Positions 26,353-36,511 of a stretch of 54,102 bases of DNA are shown here, piece by piece; the first letter of the stretch is position 1; every line of letters starts with the position of its first letter. The stretch lies in assembly GCF_000739775.1 (NCBI RefSeq), contig NZ_BBJH01000056.1:1-54102 (forward strand). Direction: 5' to 3'. The position numbers and the translations under genes were made by a program. This DNA is from Paraburkholderia heleia NBRC 101817 (GTDB lineage: Bacteria; Pseudomonadota; Gammaproteobacteria; Burkholderiales; Burkholderiaceae). A model generated the notes under the pieces. The model saw only the letters and a list, made by a program, of their open reading frames with translations. It made no database searches and was not told the origin of the DNA.

Positions 26353-28686
26353 TTACGCCTTCTCCACCAGCAGTTCACCGAACAGGCTGCCGAGTTGCGC
26401 ACCGGCCGGCGTCGCCGCCGACACGCGCACCACCGTCGCCGCAAGATTCGCATCGCGCGTTGCGGGCGCCGTCACCGACAGATCGCCCTGGCGCACGCGC
26501 ACGGCGTCGCCTTCCTTCAGGCCGAGCTGGTCGAAGTATGCCGCCGGCAGGCCGATCGCGTTCGCCACGCGGGCAGCCATGGTGAGCTGCAGCGCTTCGC
26601 CCCGGCGCACGATTGGATCGGCGTGGTAGATCGGCACGTCGGCGACACGCTCGAAGCGGCCTTCCGCGGCCTTCGCGAGGCTGCCGCGCGCAACCGCTGC
26701 GGCGGCCTTGTTCGACAGACGGCCTTCGAAGCTGCCGTCGCCGAGCGCCTTGCGGCGCACTTCCTCGGCTGTGTCGTATTCGAAACCCTTCGCGCCCAGC
26801 AGCGTGCCGAGCACGCGCAGGACCTTCCAGGCCGGACGCGTGTCGCCGAGCGGGCGCACGACGCCGTTGAAGGTTTGAGCCGTGCCTTCGGCGTTGATGA
26901 ACGTACCCGAGGTTTCCGTGTACGGTGCGATGGGCAGCAGCACGTCCGCGTAGTCGAGCCCTGTCTTGTACGGCGAGAACACGGCGACCATTTCGGCCTG
27001 CGCGAGCGCGGCGCGCGCGGCGGCCGGGTTGGCCGTATCGAATTCCGGCTCGACGTTCAGGAGCAGATAGCCCTTGCGCGGCTGCTCGAACGCTTCGCGA
27101 GCGTTCAGGCCGTCGCGGCCCGGCAGTGCGCCGGCGATATGCGCGCCGACCGTGTTGGCCGCTTCCGTGAGGAAGCCCAGCGTCGCGCCCGTCGTTTCGG
27201 CGATGAACTGCGCGGCTGCGTGCAGGCGCGAGAATTCCGGATGCTGGACCGCGGCGTTGCCGAGCAGCACATAGCGGCGCTCGCCATTCGCAAGCGATGC
27301 GGCAACCTGCTTTGCGGCTTCGGTAGCCTGTGCGCCCGCGAAGCCTTCCGGCACCGCAACGCCCTTCGCCTCGGCAACCGCCGCTGCGATCGAAGCGAGT
27401 TCGTCGAGCCACGCCGAGGGCGCGGCAACGATGCGCTGTGCGTTCGGGATCAGCGAGCCGTCTGCGGTGGCCTGCAGGAAGCTGACTTGCGCACCGCCCT
27501 TCGCGGCCTGGCGCAGACGCGCGGCGAACAGCGCATGGTCGCGGCGCAGGAACGAACCGATCACGAACGCCGAGTCGGCGTACGAAAGTTCGGCGATCTT
27601 CGTGCCGAGCCACGGCGCGCCTTCGAGCGGCGCCGAGAAGTCGCTCTGGCGCAGACGGAAGTCGACGTTCGGCGTGCCGATCGCGTCCGCGAACTGCTTC
27701 GCGAGATACAGTTCTTCGAGCGTGCTGTGCGGGCTCGCGAGCAGCGCGAGCTGGTTCTCGCCGTGCTCGTCGCAAATGCCCTTGATGCCCTTCACGACGT
27801 ATTCGAGCGCGGTCTGCCAGTCGGTCTCGATCCACTCGCCGCCCTGCTTGATCATCGGGCGCGTGAGACGGTCTTCGCTGTTCAGGCCTTCGTAGGAGAA
27901 GCGGTCCTTGTCCGAGATCCAGCACTCGTTGATGGATTCGTTCTCGAACGGCAGCACGCGCATCACGCGGTTGTTCTTCACCTGCACGACGAGGTTCGCA
28001 CCCGTTGCGTCGTGCGGGCTCACCGACTTGCGGCGCGACAGTTCCCACGTACGCGCCGAGAAGCGGAACGGCTTGCTCGTGAGCGCGCCGACCGGGCACA
28101 GGTCGATCATGTTGCCCGAGAGTTCCGAGTCGACCGTCTTGCCGACGAACGAGGTGATTTCCGAGTGCTCGCCGCGGCCGAGCATGCCGAGCTCCATCAC
28201 GCCGGCAATTTCGTCGCCGAAGCGCACGCAGCGCGTGCAGTGGATGCAGCGCGACATCTCTTCCATCGAGATGAGCGGACCGACATTCTTGTGGAACACC
28301 ACGCGCTTTTCTTCGCTGTAGCGCGAGGCGGATTTGCCGTAACCGACGGCCAGATCCTGAAGCTGGCATTCGCCGCCCTGATCGCAGATCGGGCAGTCGA
28401 GCGGGTGGTTGATCAGCAGGAATTCCATCACGGCTTGCTGACCCTGCACGGCCTTGTCCGACATGGTGCGCACGACCATGCCTTGCGACACCGGCGTCGC
28501 GCATGCGGGCACGGCCTTCGGCATCTTCTCGACATCGACGAGACACATCCGGCAGTTGGCCGCGATGGAGAGCTTCTTGTGATAGCAGAAGTGCGGGATG
28601 TACGTGTCCACGCGCTGAGCAGCCTGGATCACCATGCTGCCCTCGGGCACCTGCACCTTCTTGCCGTCTATTTCAAGTTCAACCAT
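26353..28686 (-). CDS. nuoG: NADH-quinone oxidoreductase subunit G
   Basis: 777 residues. The N-terminus has a 2Fe-2S ferredoxin fold (HFCYHKKLSIAANCRMC and later Cys), then the His-Cys3 4Fe-4S motif (HPLDCPICDQGGECQLQD) and a third set RCIHCTRCVRFGDE with a later Cys. From about residue 220 on, a degenerate molybdopterin-oxidoreductase domain follows (LTRPMIKQGGEWIETDW), as in all NuoG. It conducts electrons from NuoE/F to NuoI. It is slightly shorter than E. coli NuoG (about 900), as usual for betaproteobacteria. Dense antisense open frames across it are composition artefacts. Confidence 0.97.
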   Translation of the reverse strand: MVELEIDGKKVQVPEGSMVIQAAQRVDTYIPHFCYHKKLSIAANCRMCLVDVEKMPKAVPACATPVSQGMVVRTMSDKAVQGQQAVMEFLLINHPLDCPICDQGGECQLQDLAVGYGKSASRYSEEKRVVFHKNVGPLISMEEMSRCIHCTRCVRFGDEIAGVMELGMLGRGEHSEITSFVGKTVDSELSGNMIDLCPVGALTSKPFRFSARTWELSRRKSVSPHDATGANLVVQVKNNRVMRVLPFENESINECWISDKDRFSYEGLNSEDRLTRPMIKQGGEWIETDWQTALEYVVKGIKGICDEHGENQLALLASPHSTLEELYLAKQFADAIGTPNVDFRLRQSDFSAPLEGAPWLGTKIAELSYADSAFVIGSFLRRDHALFAARLRQAAKGGAQVSFLQATADGSLIPNAQRIVAAPSAWLDELASIAAAVAEAKGVAVPEGFAGAQATEAAKQVAASLANGERRYVLLGNAAVQHPEFSRLHAAAQFIAETTGATLGFLTEAANTVGAHIAGALPGRDGLNAREAFEQPRKGYLLLNVEPEFDTANPAAARAALAQAEMVAVFSPYKTGLDYADVLLPIAPYTETSGTFINAEGTAQTFNGVVRPLGDTRPAWKVLRVLGTLLGAKGFEYDTAEEVRRKALGDGSFEGRLSNKAAAAVARGSLAKAAEGRFERVADVPIYHADPIVRRGEALQLTMAARVANAIGLPAAYFDQLGLKEGDAVRVRQGDLSVTAPATRDANLAATVVRVSAATPAGAQLGSLFGELLVEKA

Positions 28687-28810
28687 GATGGTTAATCGTC
28701 CCTAACCTGTTACCGCTCAATTTCACAGCGGCATTCCCCGTCACTGCGCCCTTGCGTCGTGCCACGCGGTGGTGTGCGCAACCCGGCACAACATGCCGTC
28801 TCTTCGCCTG

Positions 28811-30139
28811 TCAGGCGGCCACCGTTTCCGAGGCCGCGTGCGAGCCGGCATGACCGCCGACGAGACAACGCTTGTTGTGCACGTGATATTCGAATTCGTC
28901 CCAGTAATGCTTGAGCATGCCGCGCACCGGCATGGCCGCCGCGTCGCCGAGCGCGCAGATCGTGCGGCCCATGATGTTGCCCGCCACCGAGTTCAGCAGG
29001 TCCAGGTCTTCCTGGCGGCCCTCGCCGTGCTCGATGCGGTTCACGACGCGATACAGCCAGCCCGTGCCTTCGCGGCACGGCGTGCACTGGCCGCACGACT
29101 CTTCGTAATAGAAGTACGACAGGCGCAGAAGCGAGCGCACCATGCAGCGCGTTTCGTCCATGACGATGACCGCGCCGGAGCCGAGCATCGAACCCTGCTT
29201 GGCGATGGAGTCATAGTCCATGTCCGTCTGCATCATCAGGTCGCCCGGAATGACCGGCGCCGACGAACCGCCCGGAATCACGGCCTTGAGCTTCTTGCCG
29301 CCGCGCACGCCGCCGGCCAGTTCCATGAGCCTGGCGAACGGGGTGCCGAGCGGGATCTCGTAGTTGCCCGGACGCTCGACGTCGCCCGACACCGAGAAGA
29401 TCTTCGTGCCGCCGTTGTTCGGCTTGCCGAGTTCCATGTACGTCTGCGGACCGACGCTCAGCAGGAACGGCACCGCGGCGAAAGTCTCGGTGTTGTTGAT
29501 CGTCGTAGGCTTGCCGTACACCCCGAAACTCGCCGGGAAAGGCGGCTTGAAGCGCGGCTGGCCCTTCTTGCCTTCGAGCGACTCGAGCAGCGCGGTTTCC
29601 TCGCCGCAGATGTACGCGCCATAGCCGTGGTGCGCGTGCAGCTGGAACGAGAAGTCCGTGCCGAGAATGTTGTCGCCGAGATAGCCCGCCTGGCGCGCTT
29701 CTTCCAGCGCGGCCTCGAAGCGGCGGTACACCTCGAAAATCTCGCCGTGGATGTAGTTGTAGCCCACGGTGATGCCCATCGCGTACGCGCCGATGGCCAT
29801 GCCTTCGATCACGCTATGCGGATTCCAGCGCAGGATGTCGCGGTCCTTGAACGTGCCCGGTTCGCCCTCGTCCGAGTTGCAGACGAGATACTTCTGCCCC
29901 GGGAACTGACGCGGCATGAAGCTCCACTTCAGGCCGGTCGGGAAGCCCGCGCCGCCGCGGCCGCGCAGACCGCTCGCCTTCACGTCGGCGATCACCTGCT
30001 CGGGCGGAATCTTTTCTTCGAGAATACGGCGCAGCTGCTTGTAGCCGCCGCGCGCCACGTAGTCTTCGAGATGCCAGTTCTCGCCGTTGAGGCCCGCGAG
30101 AATCAGCGGCTTGATGTGACGGTCGTGCAACGAAGTCAT
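28811..30139 (-). CDS. nuoF: NADH-quinone oxidoreductase subunit F
   Basis: 442 residues, NADH- and FMN-binding subunit. The glycine-rich GLRGRGGAGFPTGLKW binds FMN/NADH, YICGEETALLESLEGK is the conserved NADH loop, and SCGQCTPCREG with a later Cys ligates the N3 4Fe-4S cluster. The start at ATG 30139 overlaps the nuoE stop (ATGA), so translation of the two flavoprotein subunits is coupled. A gap of 124 bases to nuoG holds no gene. Confidence 0.97.
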   Translation of the reverse strand: MTSLHDRHIKPLILAGLNGENWHLEDYVARGGYKQLRRILEEKIPPEQVIADVKASGLRGRGGAGFPTGLKWSFMPRQFPGQKYLVCNSDEGEPGTFKDRDILRWNPHSVIEGMAIGAYAMGITVGYNYIHGEIFEVYRRFEAALEEARQAGYLGDNILGTDFSFQLHAHHGYGAYICGEETALLESLEGKKGQPRFKPPFPASFGVYGKPTTINNTETFAAVPFLLSVGPQTYMELGKPNNGGTKIFSVSGDVERPGNYEIPLGTPFARLMELAGGVRGGKKLKAVIPGGSSAPVIPGDLMMQTDMDYDSIAKQGSMLGSGAVIVMDETRCMVRSLLRLSYFYYEESCGQCTPCREGTGWLYRVVNRIEHGEGRQEDLDLLNSVAGNIMGRTICALGDAAAMPVRGMLKHYWDEFEYHVHNKRCLVGGHAGSHAASETVAA

Positions 30140-30621
30140 TTCGAAAGCTCCTCGAGCAGCTGGTCGATCTTCTCGCGGCTCATGAAGCTGCACATGCGGT
30201 GATTGTTCACGAGCATCACCGGCGCATCGCCGCACGCGCCCATGCACTCACCTTCCTTCAAGGTGAACTTGCCGTCGGGCGTGGTTTCGCCGAAGTCGAT
30301 TCCGAGCTTCTGCTTCAGGTATTCGGCGGCGCTTTCCGAGCCGCCGTCCGGGCCGAGCTGGCACGGCAGATTCGTGCAGAGCGTGATCTTGTGCTTGCCG
30401 ACCGGCTTCGTCTCGAACATCGTGTAGAACGTGGCGACTTCCTGCACCGCGACGGGCGGCATGCCGATGTAGTCGGCCACGAACTGCATGATTTCGGGAG
30501 ACAGCCAGCCATGCTCTTCCTGAGCAACGGCCAAGGCCGCCATCACGGCGGACTGTCGCTGATCGGCGGGGTACTTCGTCAACGCGCGATCGATTTCTTT
30601 CAGGCCTTCAGCTGAGATCAT
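30136..30621 (-). CDS. nuoE: NADH-quinone oxidoreductase subunit E
   Basis: 161 residues, thioredoxin-like 2Fe-2S protein (cluster N1a). Cluster cysteines lie in CTNLPC and in GECMGACGDAP. I chose ATG 30621 (MISAEGLKEIDRA) because it gives the family length; a TTG at 30642 would add 7 residues, but its only ribosome-site-like sequence (AGGAA) touches the start codon. It is coupled to nuoF by overlap. The 129 bases to nuoD (30622-30750) are without features. Confidence 0.95.
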   Translation of the reverse strand: MISAEGLKEIDRALTKYPADQRQSAVMAALAVAQEEHGWLSPEIMQFVADYIGMPPVAVQEVATFYTMFETKPVGKHKITLCTNLPCQLGPDGGSESAAEYLKQKLGIDFGETTPDGKFTLKEGECMGACGDAPVMLVNNHRMCSFMSREKIDQLLEELSK

Positions 30622-30750
30622 TTTCAGACACGACTCTTTCAATTCCTACCGAACGAAAACCTGCCGCGCGTTCTCCTGCATTCGCTGCGACAGACGTGGC
30701 GTTCCATGCTGCGTGCGCCCGGGACCGGGCGCACCTTGCTGCGCGCCGCC

Positions 30751-32004
<1,254 letters not shown>

Positions 32005-32013
32005 GCGACCCTC

Positions 32014-32619
32014 TTAGTGTTTCTTCAGACCGCCGTAGCGATCCTCGCGGATCACGCGCGGCGTGATCTCGCGCGGCTCGATCGTGACGGGCTGGTAGAC
32101 CACGCGCTTCTGCTCCGGGTCGTAACGCATTTCGACATAGCCCGAAACCGGGAAGTCCTTGCGGAACGGGTGGCCGATGAAACCGTAGTCGGTCAGGATG
32201 CGGCGCAGGTCGGGGTGGCCTTCGAAGACGATGCCGTACAGGTCGAACGCCTCGCGCTCGTACCAGTTGGCCGAATTCCAGATCTCGACGAGCGAGGGCA
32301 CGATCGGCACTTCGTCGTCCGGCGCGAACACGCGCAGACGCACGCGCCAGTTGTTCGCGAGCGAGAGCAGATGCGACACCGCGGCGAAGCGCGGGCCTTC
32401 CCAGGCGCCGTCACCGAAGGTCTGGTAGTCCACGCCGCACAGGTCGATCAGTTGCTCGAAGCGCAGCGAGGGATTGTCGCGCAGCTCCTTGGCCACCGCG
32501 AGGGACTCACCCGCCTTGACGACCAGCGTCAGTTCGCCGAGCGCCTCGGTGAGGCTGACGATACGCGCGCCAAGGGCCGCTTCGAGGTTCGCTTTCAGGG
32601 TCTCGAGTTTGCTTGCCAT
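32014..32619 (-). CDS. nuoC: NADH-quinone oxidoreductase subunit C
   Basis: 201 residues, 30-kDa-type subunit of the peripheral arm. Signature: WYEREAFDLYGIVFEGHPDLRRILTDYGF in outline, with HPFRKDFPVSGYVEMRYD following. I chose ATG 32619 (MASKLETLK) by family convention. A GTG at 32634 adds five residues and is the only candidate with a ribosome-site-like AAAGG at a usable distance, so that start deserves consideration. It is not fused to nuoD, unlike in E. coli. Confidence 0.95.
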   Translation of the reverse strand: MASKLETLKANLEAALGARIVSLTEALGELTLVVKAGESLAVAKELRDNPSLRFEQLIDLCGVDYQTFGDGAWEGPRFAAVSHLLSLANNWRVRLRVFAPDDEVPIVPSLVEIWNSANWYEREAFDLYGIVFEGHPDLRRILTDYGFIGHPFRKDFPVSGYVEMRYDPEQKRVVYQPVTIEPREITPRVIREDRYGGLKKH

Positions 32620-32641
32620 ATTGTGGGGAGGCACGCGGCCT

Positions 32642-33121
32642 TTATTGACGGGCGATGGTGCTGGTGCGGCGAATCTTCGCCTGCAACTGGATCACCCCGT
32701 AGACCAGGGCTTCCGCTGTCGGCGGGCATCCCGGCACATAAACGTCGACCGGCACGATGCGATCACAACCGCGCACGACCGAATACGAATAGTGGTAGTA
32801 GCCGCCGCCGTTGGCGCACGACCCCATCGAAATGACCCAGCGCGGCTCGGCCATCTGGTCATAGACCTTGCGCAGCGCAGGCGCCATCTTGTTGCAGAGC
32901 GTGCCGGCGACGATCATGACGTCCGACTGGCGCGGGCTCGGACGGAACACCACGCCGAAACGGTCAAGGTCGTAACGGGCCGCGCCCGCGTGCATCATCT
33001 CGACCGCGCAACACGCCAGACCGAACGTCATCGGCCACAACGAGCCGGTGCGCGTCCAGTTGATCAGCTTGTCAGCCGTGGTGGTGACAAACCCTTCCTT
33101 CAAGACCCCTTCGATACTCAT
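32642..33121 (-). CDS. nuoB: NADH-quinone oxidoreductase subunit B
   Basis: 159 residues carrying cluster N2, the last Fe-S centre before quinone. Ligands: adjacent cysteines in FGLACCAVEMMH, then MGSCANGGGYYHYSYSVVRGCDRIVPVDVYVPGCPPTAEAL in outline (two further cysteines). It is followed closely by nuoC and preceded by nuoA at 72 bases. Confidence 0.97.
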   Translation of the reverse strand: MSIEGVLKEGFVTTTADKLINWTRTGSLWPMTFGLACCAVEMMHAGAARYDLDRFGVVFRPSPRQSDVMIVAGTLCNKMAPALRKVYDQMAEPRWVISMGSCANGGGYYHYSYSVVRGCDRIVPVDVYVPGCPPTAEALVYGVIQLQAKIRRTSTIARQ

Positions 33122-33193
33122 GTGCTTTCCACTCCAGACGGACAGCCCACAGTTTCCCCGCAGTGCCGCCCATGCAATCCGGCGATTAACCCA

Positions 33194-33553
33194 TTATTCC
33201 CAGTCGAGACCACCCTTCTTCCAGATGTAGGCAAAGCCCAGCAGGAATTCGAGCAGAAACAGCATCATCGACAGAAAGCCCGGCCAGCCGATGTCGCGCA
33301 GGGCCACACCCCACGGAAACAGGAACGCCGTTTCGAGGTCGAAGATGATGAAAAGGATGGCGACCAGGTAGTAGCGTACGTCGAACTTCATTCGGGCGTC
33401 TTCGAACGCTTCGAAGCCGCACTCGTACGGCGAATTCTTTTCGCTGTCTGGCCGGTTGGGACCGAGGACCTTGCCGATTGTCACTAGCGCTATGCCCAGA
33501 CCAACACCCACGAGGAGGAACAGAAGGACGGGGAAATAGGCAGCGAGGTTCAA
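33194..33553 (-). CDS. nuoA: NADH-quinone oxidoreductase subunit A
   Basis: 119 residues, three membrane helices, first gene of the operon. Conserved segments SPYECGFEAFEDARMKFDVRYYLVAILFIIFDLE in outline, including the loop Cys that switches accessibility in active/deactive complex I. The 164 bases upstream to the tRNA-Leu gene must hold the nuo promoter unless transcription comes through the tRNA. The hairpin there is placed to end the tRNA transcript. Confidence 0.97.
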   Translation of the reverse strand: MNLAAYFPVLLFLLVGVGLGIALVTIGKVLGPNRPDSEKNSPYECGFEAFEDARMKFDVRYYLVAILFIIFDLETAFLFPWGVALRDIGWPGFLSMMLFLLEFLLGFAYIWKKGGLDWE

Positions 33554-33669
33554 GGCTATCCTCTATATCGGTTGGTTCTGAGGTTCCGCTGGAACTTGCA
33601 TCGCTCCGCGGGAATCACTTCACGTACTTCGCGCTGCGAACAGAAAACGAACACGACGTAAGAAGCAAA

Positions 33670-33709
33670 AATGCCAGCCGAAGCTGAAGCAAGCGGCTGG
33701 CATTTTTTA
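33670..33709. terminator. Terminator between tRNA-Leu and nuoA
   Basis: An 11-bp perfect stem (33670-33680 with 33694-33704) and 13-base loop has T runs on both strands: TTTTTT on the plus side, TTTTT on the minus side. On the minus strand it lies 13 bases after the tRNA 3' end, so it most likely terminates the tRNA transcript before nuoA. Confidence 0.85.
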
Positions 33710-33717
33710 GATAACAT

Positions 33718-33802
33718 TGGTGCCGACGGCGAGACTCGAACTCGCACAGCTTTCGCCACTACCCCCTCAAGATAGCGTGTCTACCAATTTCACCACGTCG
33801 GC
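33718..33802 (-). tRNA. tRNA-Leu (GAG)
   Basis: 85 bases including an encoded CCA. The acceptor stem GCCGACG pairs with CGTCGGC, with A as discriminator. The anticodon loop is TTGAGGG on a CTATC/GGTAG stem, giving anticodon GAG, which reads CUC and CUU leucine codons. The class II variable arm (GTGGCGAAAGCTGT region) and GTTCGAGTC T-loop are present. It lies between secG and nuoA and is followed by its own terminator. Confidence 0.96.
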
Positions 33803-33911
33803 ACTACATGCAATCCGGGACAACAATTATTGCAACCCGCGAATCGCTTCAAGACTTAAATTCTAACTTGTTTCCGTTCTTTGTTCAACGCACAAAACAA
33901 GTTTTTCAAAT

Positions 33912-34325
33912 TTATTTCGGCACGTCGTTGCCCGGTTGCGAGGCTGCTGCAGCCGGCGAAGCCGCCGCCGCGGCGGTTGCGCCAGGAGCCGATGCAACCG
34001 GCGCCGAAGCCGCCGGCGCCGAGGCCGAATTCACCTGCGCCGGGGCTGGAATCGAAGCGCCAAGCACGCCCGCCGAAGGCTTCGCATGATACGACCCCAG
34101 GTAAGTTAACGCAAGGGTGGAGCAGAAAAACACCGTTGCGAGAACCGCGGTAGTGCGCGAAAGGAAGTTGGCGGAACCGCTCGCGCCGAACAGGCTGCCC
34201 GACGCGCCGCTGCCGAATGCGGCGCCCATGTCCGCGCCTTTGCCGTGCTGCAGCAAGACGAGGCCGATCACCCCGAGCGCCGACAGGAGCTGGACGACGA
34301 TAATCAACGTTTTCAAATACAGCAT
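33912..34325 (-). CDS. secG: Preprotein translocase subunit SecG
   Basis: 137 residues. Two membrane helices (about 3-25 and 55-75) flank the conserved cytosolic loop LLQHGKGADMGAAFGSGASGSLFG in outline. An Ala/Pro/Ser-rich tail of about 50 residues follows, absent in E. coli SecG (110 residues) but common in Burkholderia. It assists SecYE in protein export. The ATG at 34325 gives the known N-terminus; GGTGAG lies just upstream. It lies downstream of tpiA as in many proteobacteria. Confidence 0.95.
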   Translation of the reverse strand: MLYLKTLIIVVQLLSALGVIGLVLLQHGKGADMGAAFGSGASGSLFGASGSANFLSRTTAVLATVFFCSTLALTYLGSYHAKPSAGVLGASIPAPAQVNSASAPAASAPVASAPGATAAAAASPAAAASQPGNDVPK

Positions 34326-34426
34326 CACACTCACCTGAGTCCTGGTTGAACGTCCGCCCCTCCCGGAGCGCACGCGTAAGCAGCCCGCACGACGCGCCTT
34401 GATCCGAACGCTTCGCGCGCAAGCCT

Positions 34427-35209
34427 TTAGTTCGCGACGCTGGCGCCCGCCGCAGCGGCCACGCAGATCGCGAGGAAATCACCCTCTTTCAGCGATGCAC
34501 CGCCGATCAGCCCGCCGTCGATGTCGGCCTGACGGAAGAGCTCCGCCGCATTATCCGGCTTCACACTGCCGCCGTAGAGCAGCGGCACGTCCGCCACTTG
34601 CGCGCCCTTGGCCGCGAGGCGCGCGCGCAGGAACGCATGCACCTGCTGGGCCTGCCCGGAGCTCGCGCTTTTGCCCGTGCCGATCGCCCAGACGGGCTCA
34701 TAAGCGACGACGATACGCGCCGCCTCTTCGACCGACAGCGCGGCCAGCACGGCATCGATCTGGGCGCCAACCACACGCTCGGTCGCGCCCGACTCGCGTT
34801 CTTCGAGCGTCTCACCCACGCAAACGATAGGCGTGAGGCCCGCCGCAAGCGCGCGCTGCGCCTTCACGGCGACGAGCCCGGAGCTTTCGCCGTGGTAAGC
34901 GCGGCGCTCCGAGTGACCAACGATCGCAAACGTGGCGTCGAAGTCGGCAAGCATGCCTGCCGCGACTTCGCCCGTATAGGCACCCTGTTCGTGCGCCGAG
35001 ATGTCCTGCGCGCCCCACTGAACCCGGCTGCCGCCGAGCAGCGTCTGCGCCTGCGCGAGATACGGGAACGGCACGCATACGCCGACGTGCACCTCCGGGG
35101 GCAGCGCCTGCGCGCCGCGCACAACGCCTTCCAGCAGTGCCGCATTGGCCGCGAGGCGGCCATGCATCTTCCAGTTACCGACTACGAGCTTCGATCGTTG
35201 TTTCGTCAT
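34427..35209 (-). CDS. tpiA: Triosephosphate isomerase
   Basis: 260 residues, TIM barrel. Catalytic Lys14 (VGNWKMHG), the His of IVGHSERR and the Glu of VAYEPVWAIGTGKSA are visible, as are the phosphate-binding LYGGSVKPDNA and GGLIGGASL. It interconverts dihydroxyacetone phosphate and glyceraldehyde 3-phosphate. The ATG at 35209 follows a weak GGA site. The sequence is complete and normal. Confidence 0.96.
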   Translation of the reverse strand: MTKQRSKLVVGNWKMHGRLAANAALLEGVVRGAQALPPEVHVGVCVPFPYLAQAQTLLGGSRVQWGAQDISAHEQGAYTGEVAAGMLADFDATFAIVGHSERRAYHGESSGLVAVKAQRALAAGLTPIVCVGETLEERESGATERVVGAQIDAVLAALSVEEAARIVVAYEPVWAIGTGKSASSGQAQQVHAFLRARLAAKGAQVADVPLLYGGSVKPDNAAELFRQADIDGGLIGGASLKEGDFLAICVAAAAGASVAN

Positions 35210-35349
35210 TGTTCCGGTTGCTGTTAAAAGCGGACGCAAAACACACAATTTTACTGCGTGAAATCCAGGCGGGTCAAACCGGGCGGCCCGCGACGCACAA
35301 AAAATCCCGGAAAATCAAGCATGAGCGGCGCGCTCGCACCGATGCGCCG

Positions 35350-36366
35350 TCAGACCGCGCCGCTCCAGTCGAGCACGATCTTGCCGATATGCTCGCTGCT
35401 TTCCATCAAGGCGTGGGCCTCGGCGGCCTGCGCGGCGGGAAACACGCGGAACAGGACGGGTTTGATGCGTCCCTCTTCGATGAGGGGCCAGACCTTCGCC
35501 TTGAGTTCCTGGGCGATCTGGGCCTTGAACTCCACGGAGCGCGCGCGCAGCGTCGAACCGGTCACCGTAAGCCGGCGGCGCAGGATCTCGCCCATGTTGA
35601 GTTCGGCCTTGGAGCCGCCGAGCGTCGCGATGAGCACGATGCGGCCACCGGTCGCGAGCGCGGAAAGCTCGCGCGCCACGTAGCCGCCGGCCACCATGTC
35701 GAGAATCACGTCCACGCCGCGGTCGTTCGTGAGCGCCTTCACGACTTCCACGAAATCGCTCGTGCGGTAGTTGATGGCGCGCTCGGCGCCAAGCGCTTCG
35801 CACGCGCGGCACTTGTCGTCCGAGCCCGCGGTCGCGAACACGCGAAAGCCAAGGGCATGCGCGATCTGGATCGCCGTCACGCCGATGCCGCTCGAGCCGC
35901 CTTGGACAAGCAGTGTCTCGTTTTCGCCGCCCTCGCCCTGGCCGAGGTACGCGCGCTGGAAGACGTTGCTCCAGACCGTGAAGAACGTTTCGGGCAGCGA
36001 GGCCGCCTCGACATCGGTAAGCCCTTTCGGCACCGGCAGGCATTGCCCGAGCGGCGCGACCGCGTATTCGGCATAACCGCCGCCCGCAATCAGCGCGCAC
36101 ACGCGATCGCCGATCTTCAGCCCGAACGGATTATTCTTCTCGTCGATCGCGCCGCCGACGATCTCGCCCGCCACCTCGAGCCCCGGCAGGTCGGAAATGC
36201 CCGGCGGCGGCGCGTACGAGCCCTTGCGCTGGAACACGTCGGGACGGTTCACGCCCGAGGCGCTCACCTTGATCAGCACTTCGCCGGCCTTCGGCTCGGG
36301 CGTTGGCCGTTCAGCCAGCTTGAGCACTTCCGGCGCACCGAATTCCGTAATCTCGACTGCCTTCAT
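35350..36366 (-). CDS. NAD(P)H quinone oxidoreductase, PIG3 family
   Basis: 338 residues, zinc-independent medium-chain reductase. The N-terminal GroES-like domain (SGVNRPDVFQRKGSYAPPPG) precedes a Rossmann domain with VQGGSSGIGVTAIQIAHALG. Members reduce quinones or other carbonyl compounds with NADPH. AGGAGAGG lies 7 bases before ATG 36366. It is 145 bases downstream of pnp and 140 bases upstream of tpiA; promoter not identified. Confidence 0.9.
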   Translation of the reverse strand: MKAVEITEFGAPEVLKLAERPTPEPKAGEVLIKVSASGVNRPDVFQRKGSYAPPPGISDLPGLEVAGEIVGGAIDEKNNPFGLKIGDRVCALIAGGGYAEYAVAPLGQCLPVPKGLTDVEAASLPETFFTVWSNVFQRAYLGQGEGGENETLLVQGGSSGIGVTAIQIAHALGFRVFATAGSDDKCRACEALGAERAINYRTSDFVEVVKALTNDRGVDVILDMVAGGYVARELSALATGGRIVLIATLGGSKAELNMGEILRRRLTVTGSTLRARSVEFKAQIAQELKAKVWPLIEEGRIKPVLFRVFPAAQAAEAHALMESSEHIGKIVLDWSGAV

Positions 36367-36511
36367 CTCGCCTCTCCTCGGCGCTTCGCGCCCCATCTGG
36401 ATGGCGCTGCGCACGCGACACGATTGACGCATGCGCACTGCCATTCACCCTCATTGTCATGAAAAACGGCCGGCGCGTTTTGCACGCTGCCGGCCGTTGG
36501 AGCTTACCGCT

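Noticed and set aside
24646..28695. A 1349-codon open frame on the plus strand opposite nuoG, nuoH and nuoI
   Set aside because: It is antisense to three clearly conserved complex I genes; the His/Arg/Ala-rich translation is what high-GC third-position bias produces on the opposite strand.
33718..33802. tRNA-Leu as a possible integration site
   Set aside because: No integrase, no duplicated 3' tRNA end and only core genes on both sides.
33718..33802. tRNA-Leu(GAG) as a direct partner of the leuA leader CTA codons
   Set aside because: Its GAG anticodon reads CUC/CUU; CUA needs a UAG anticodon, so no direct link exists.
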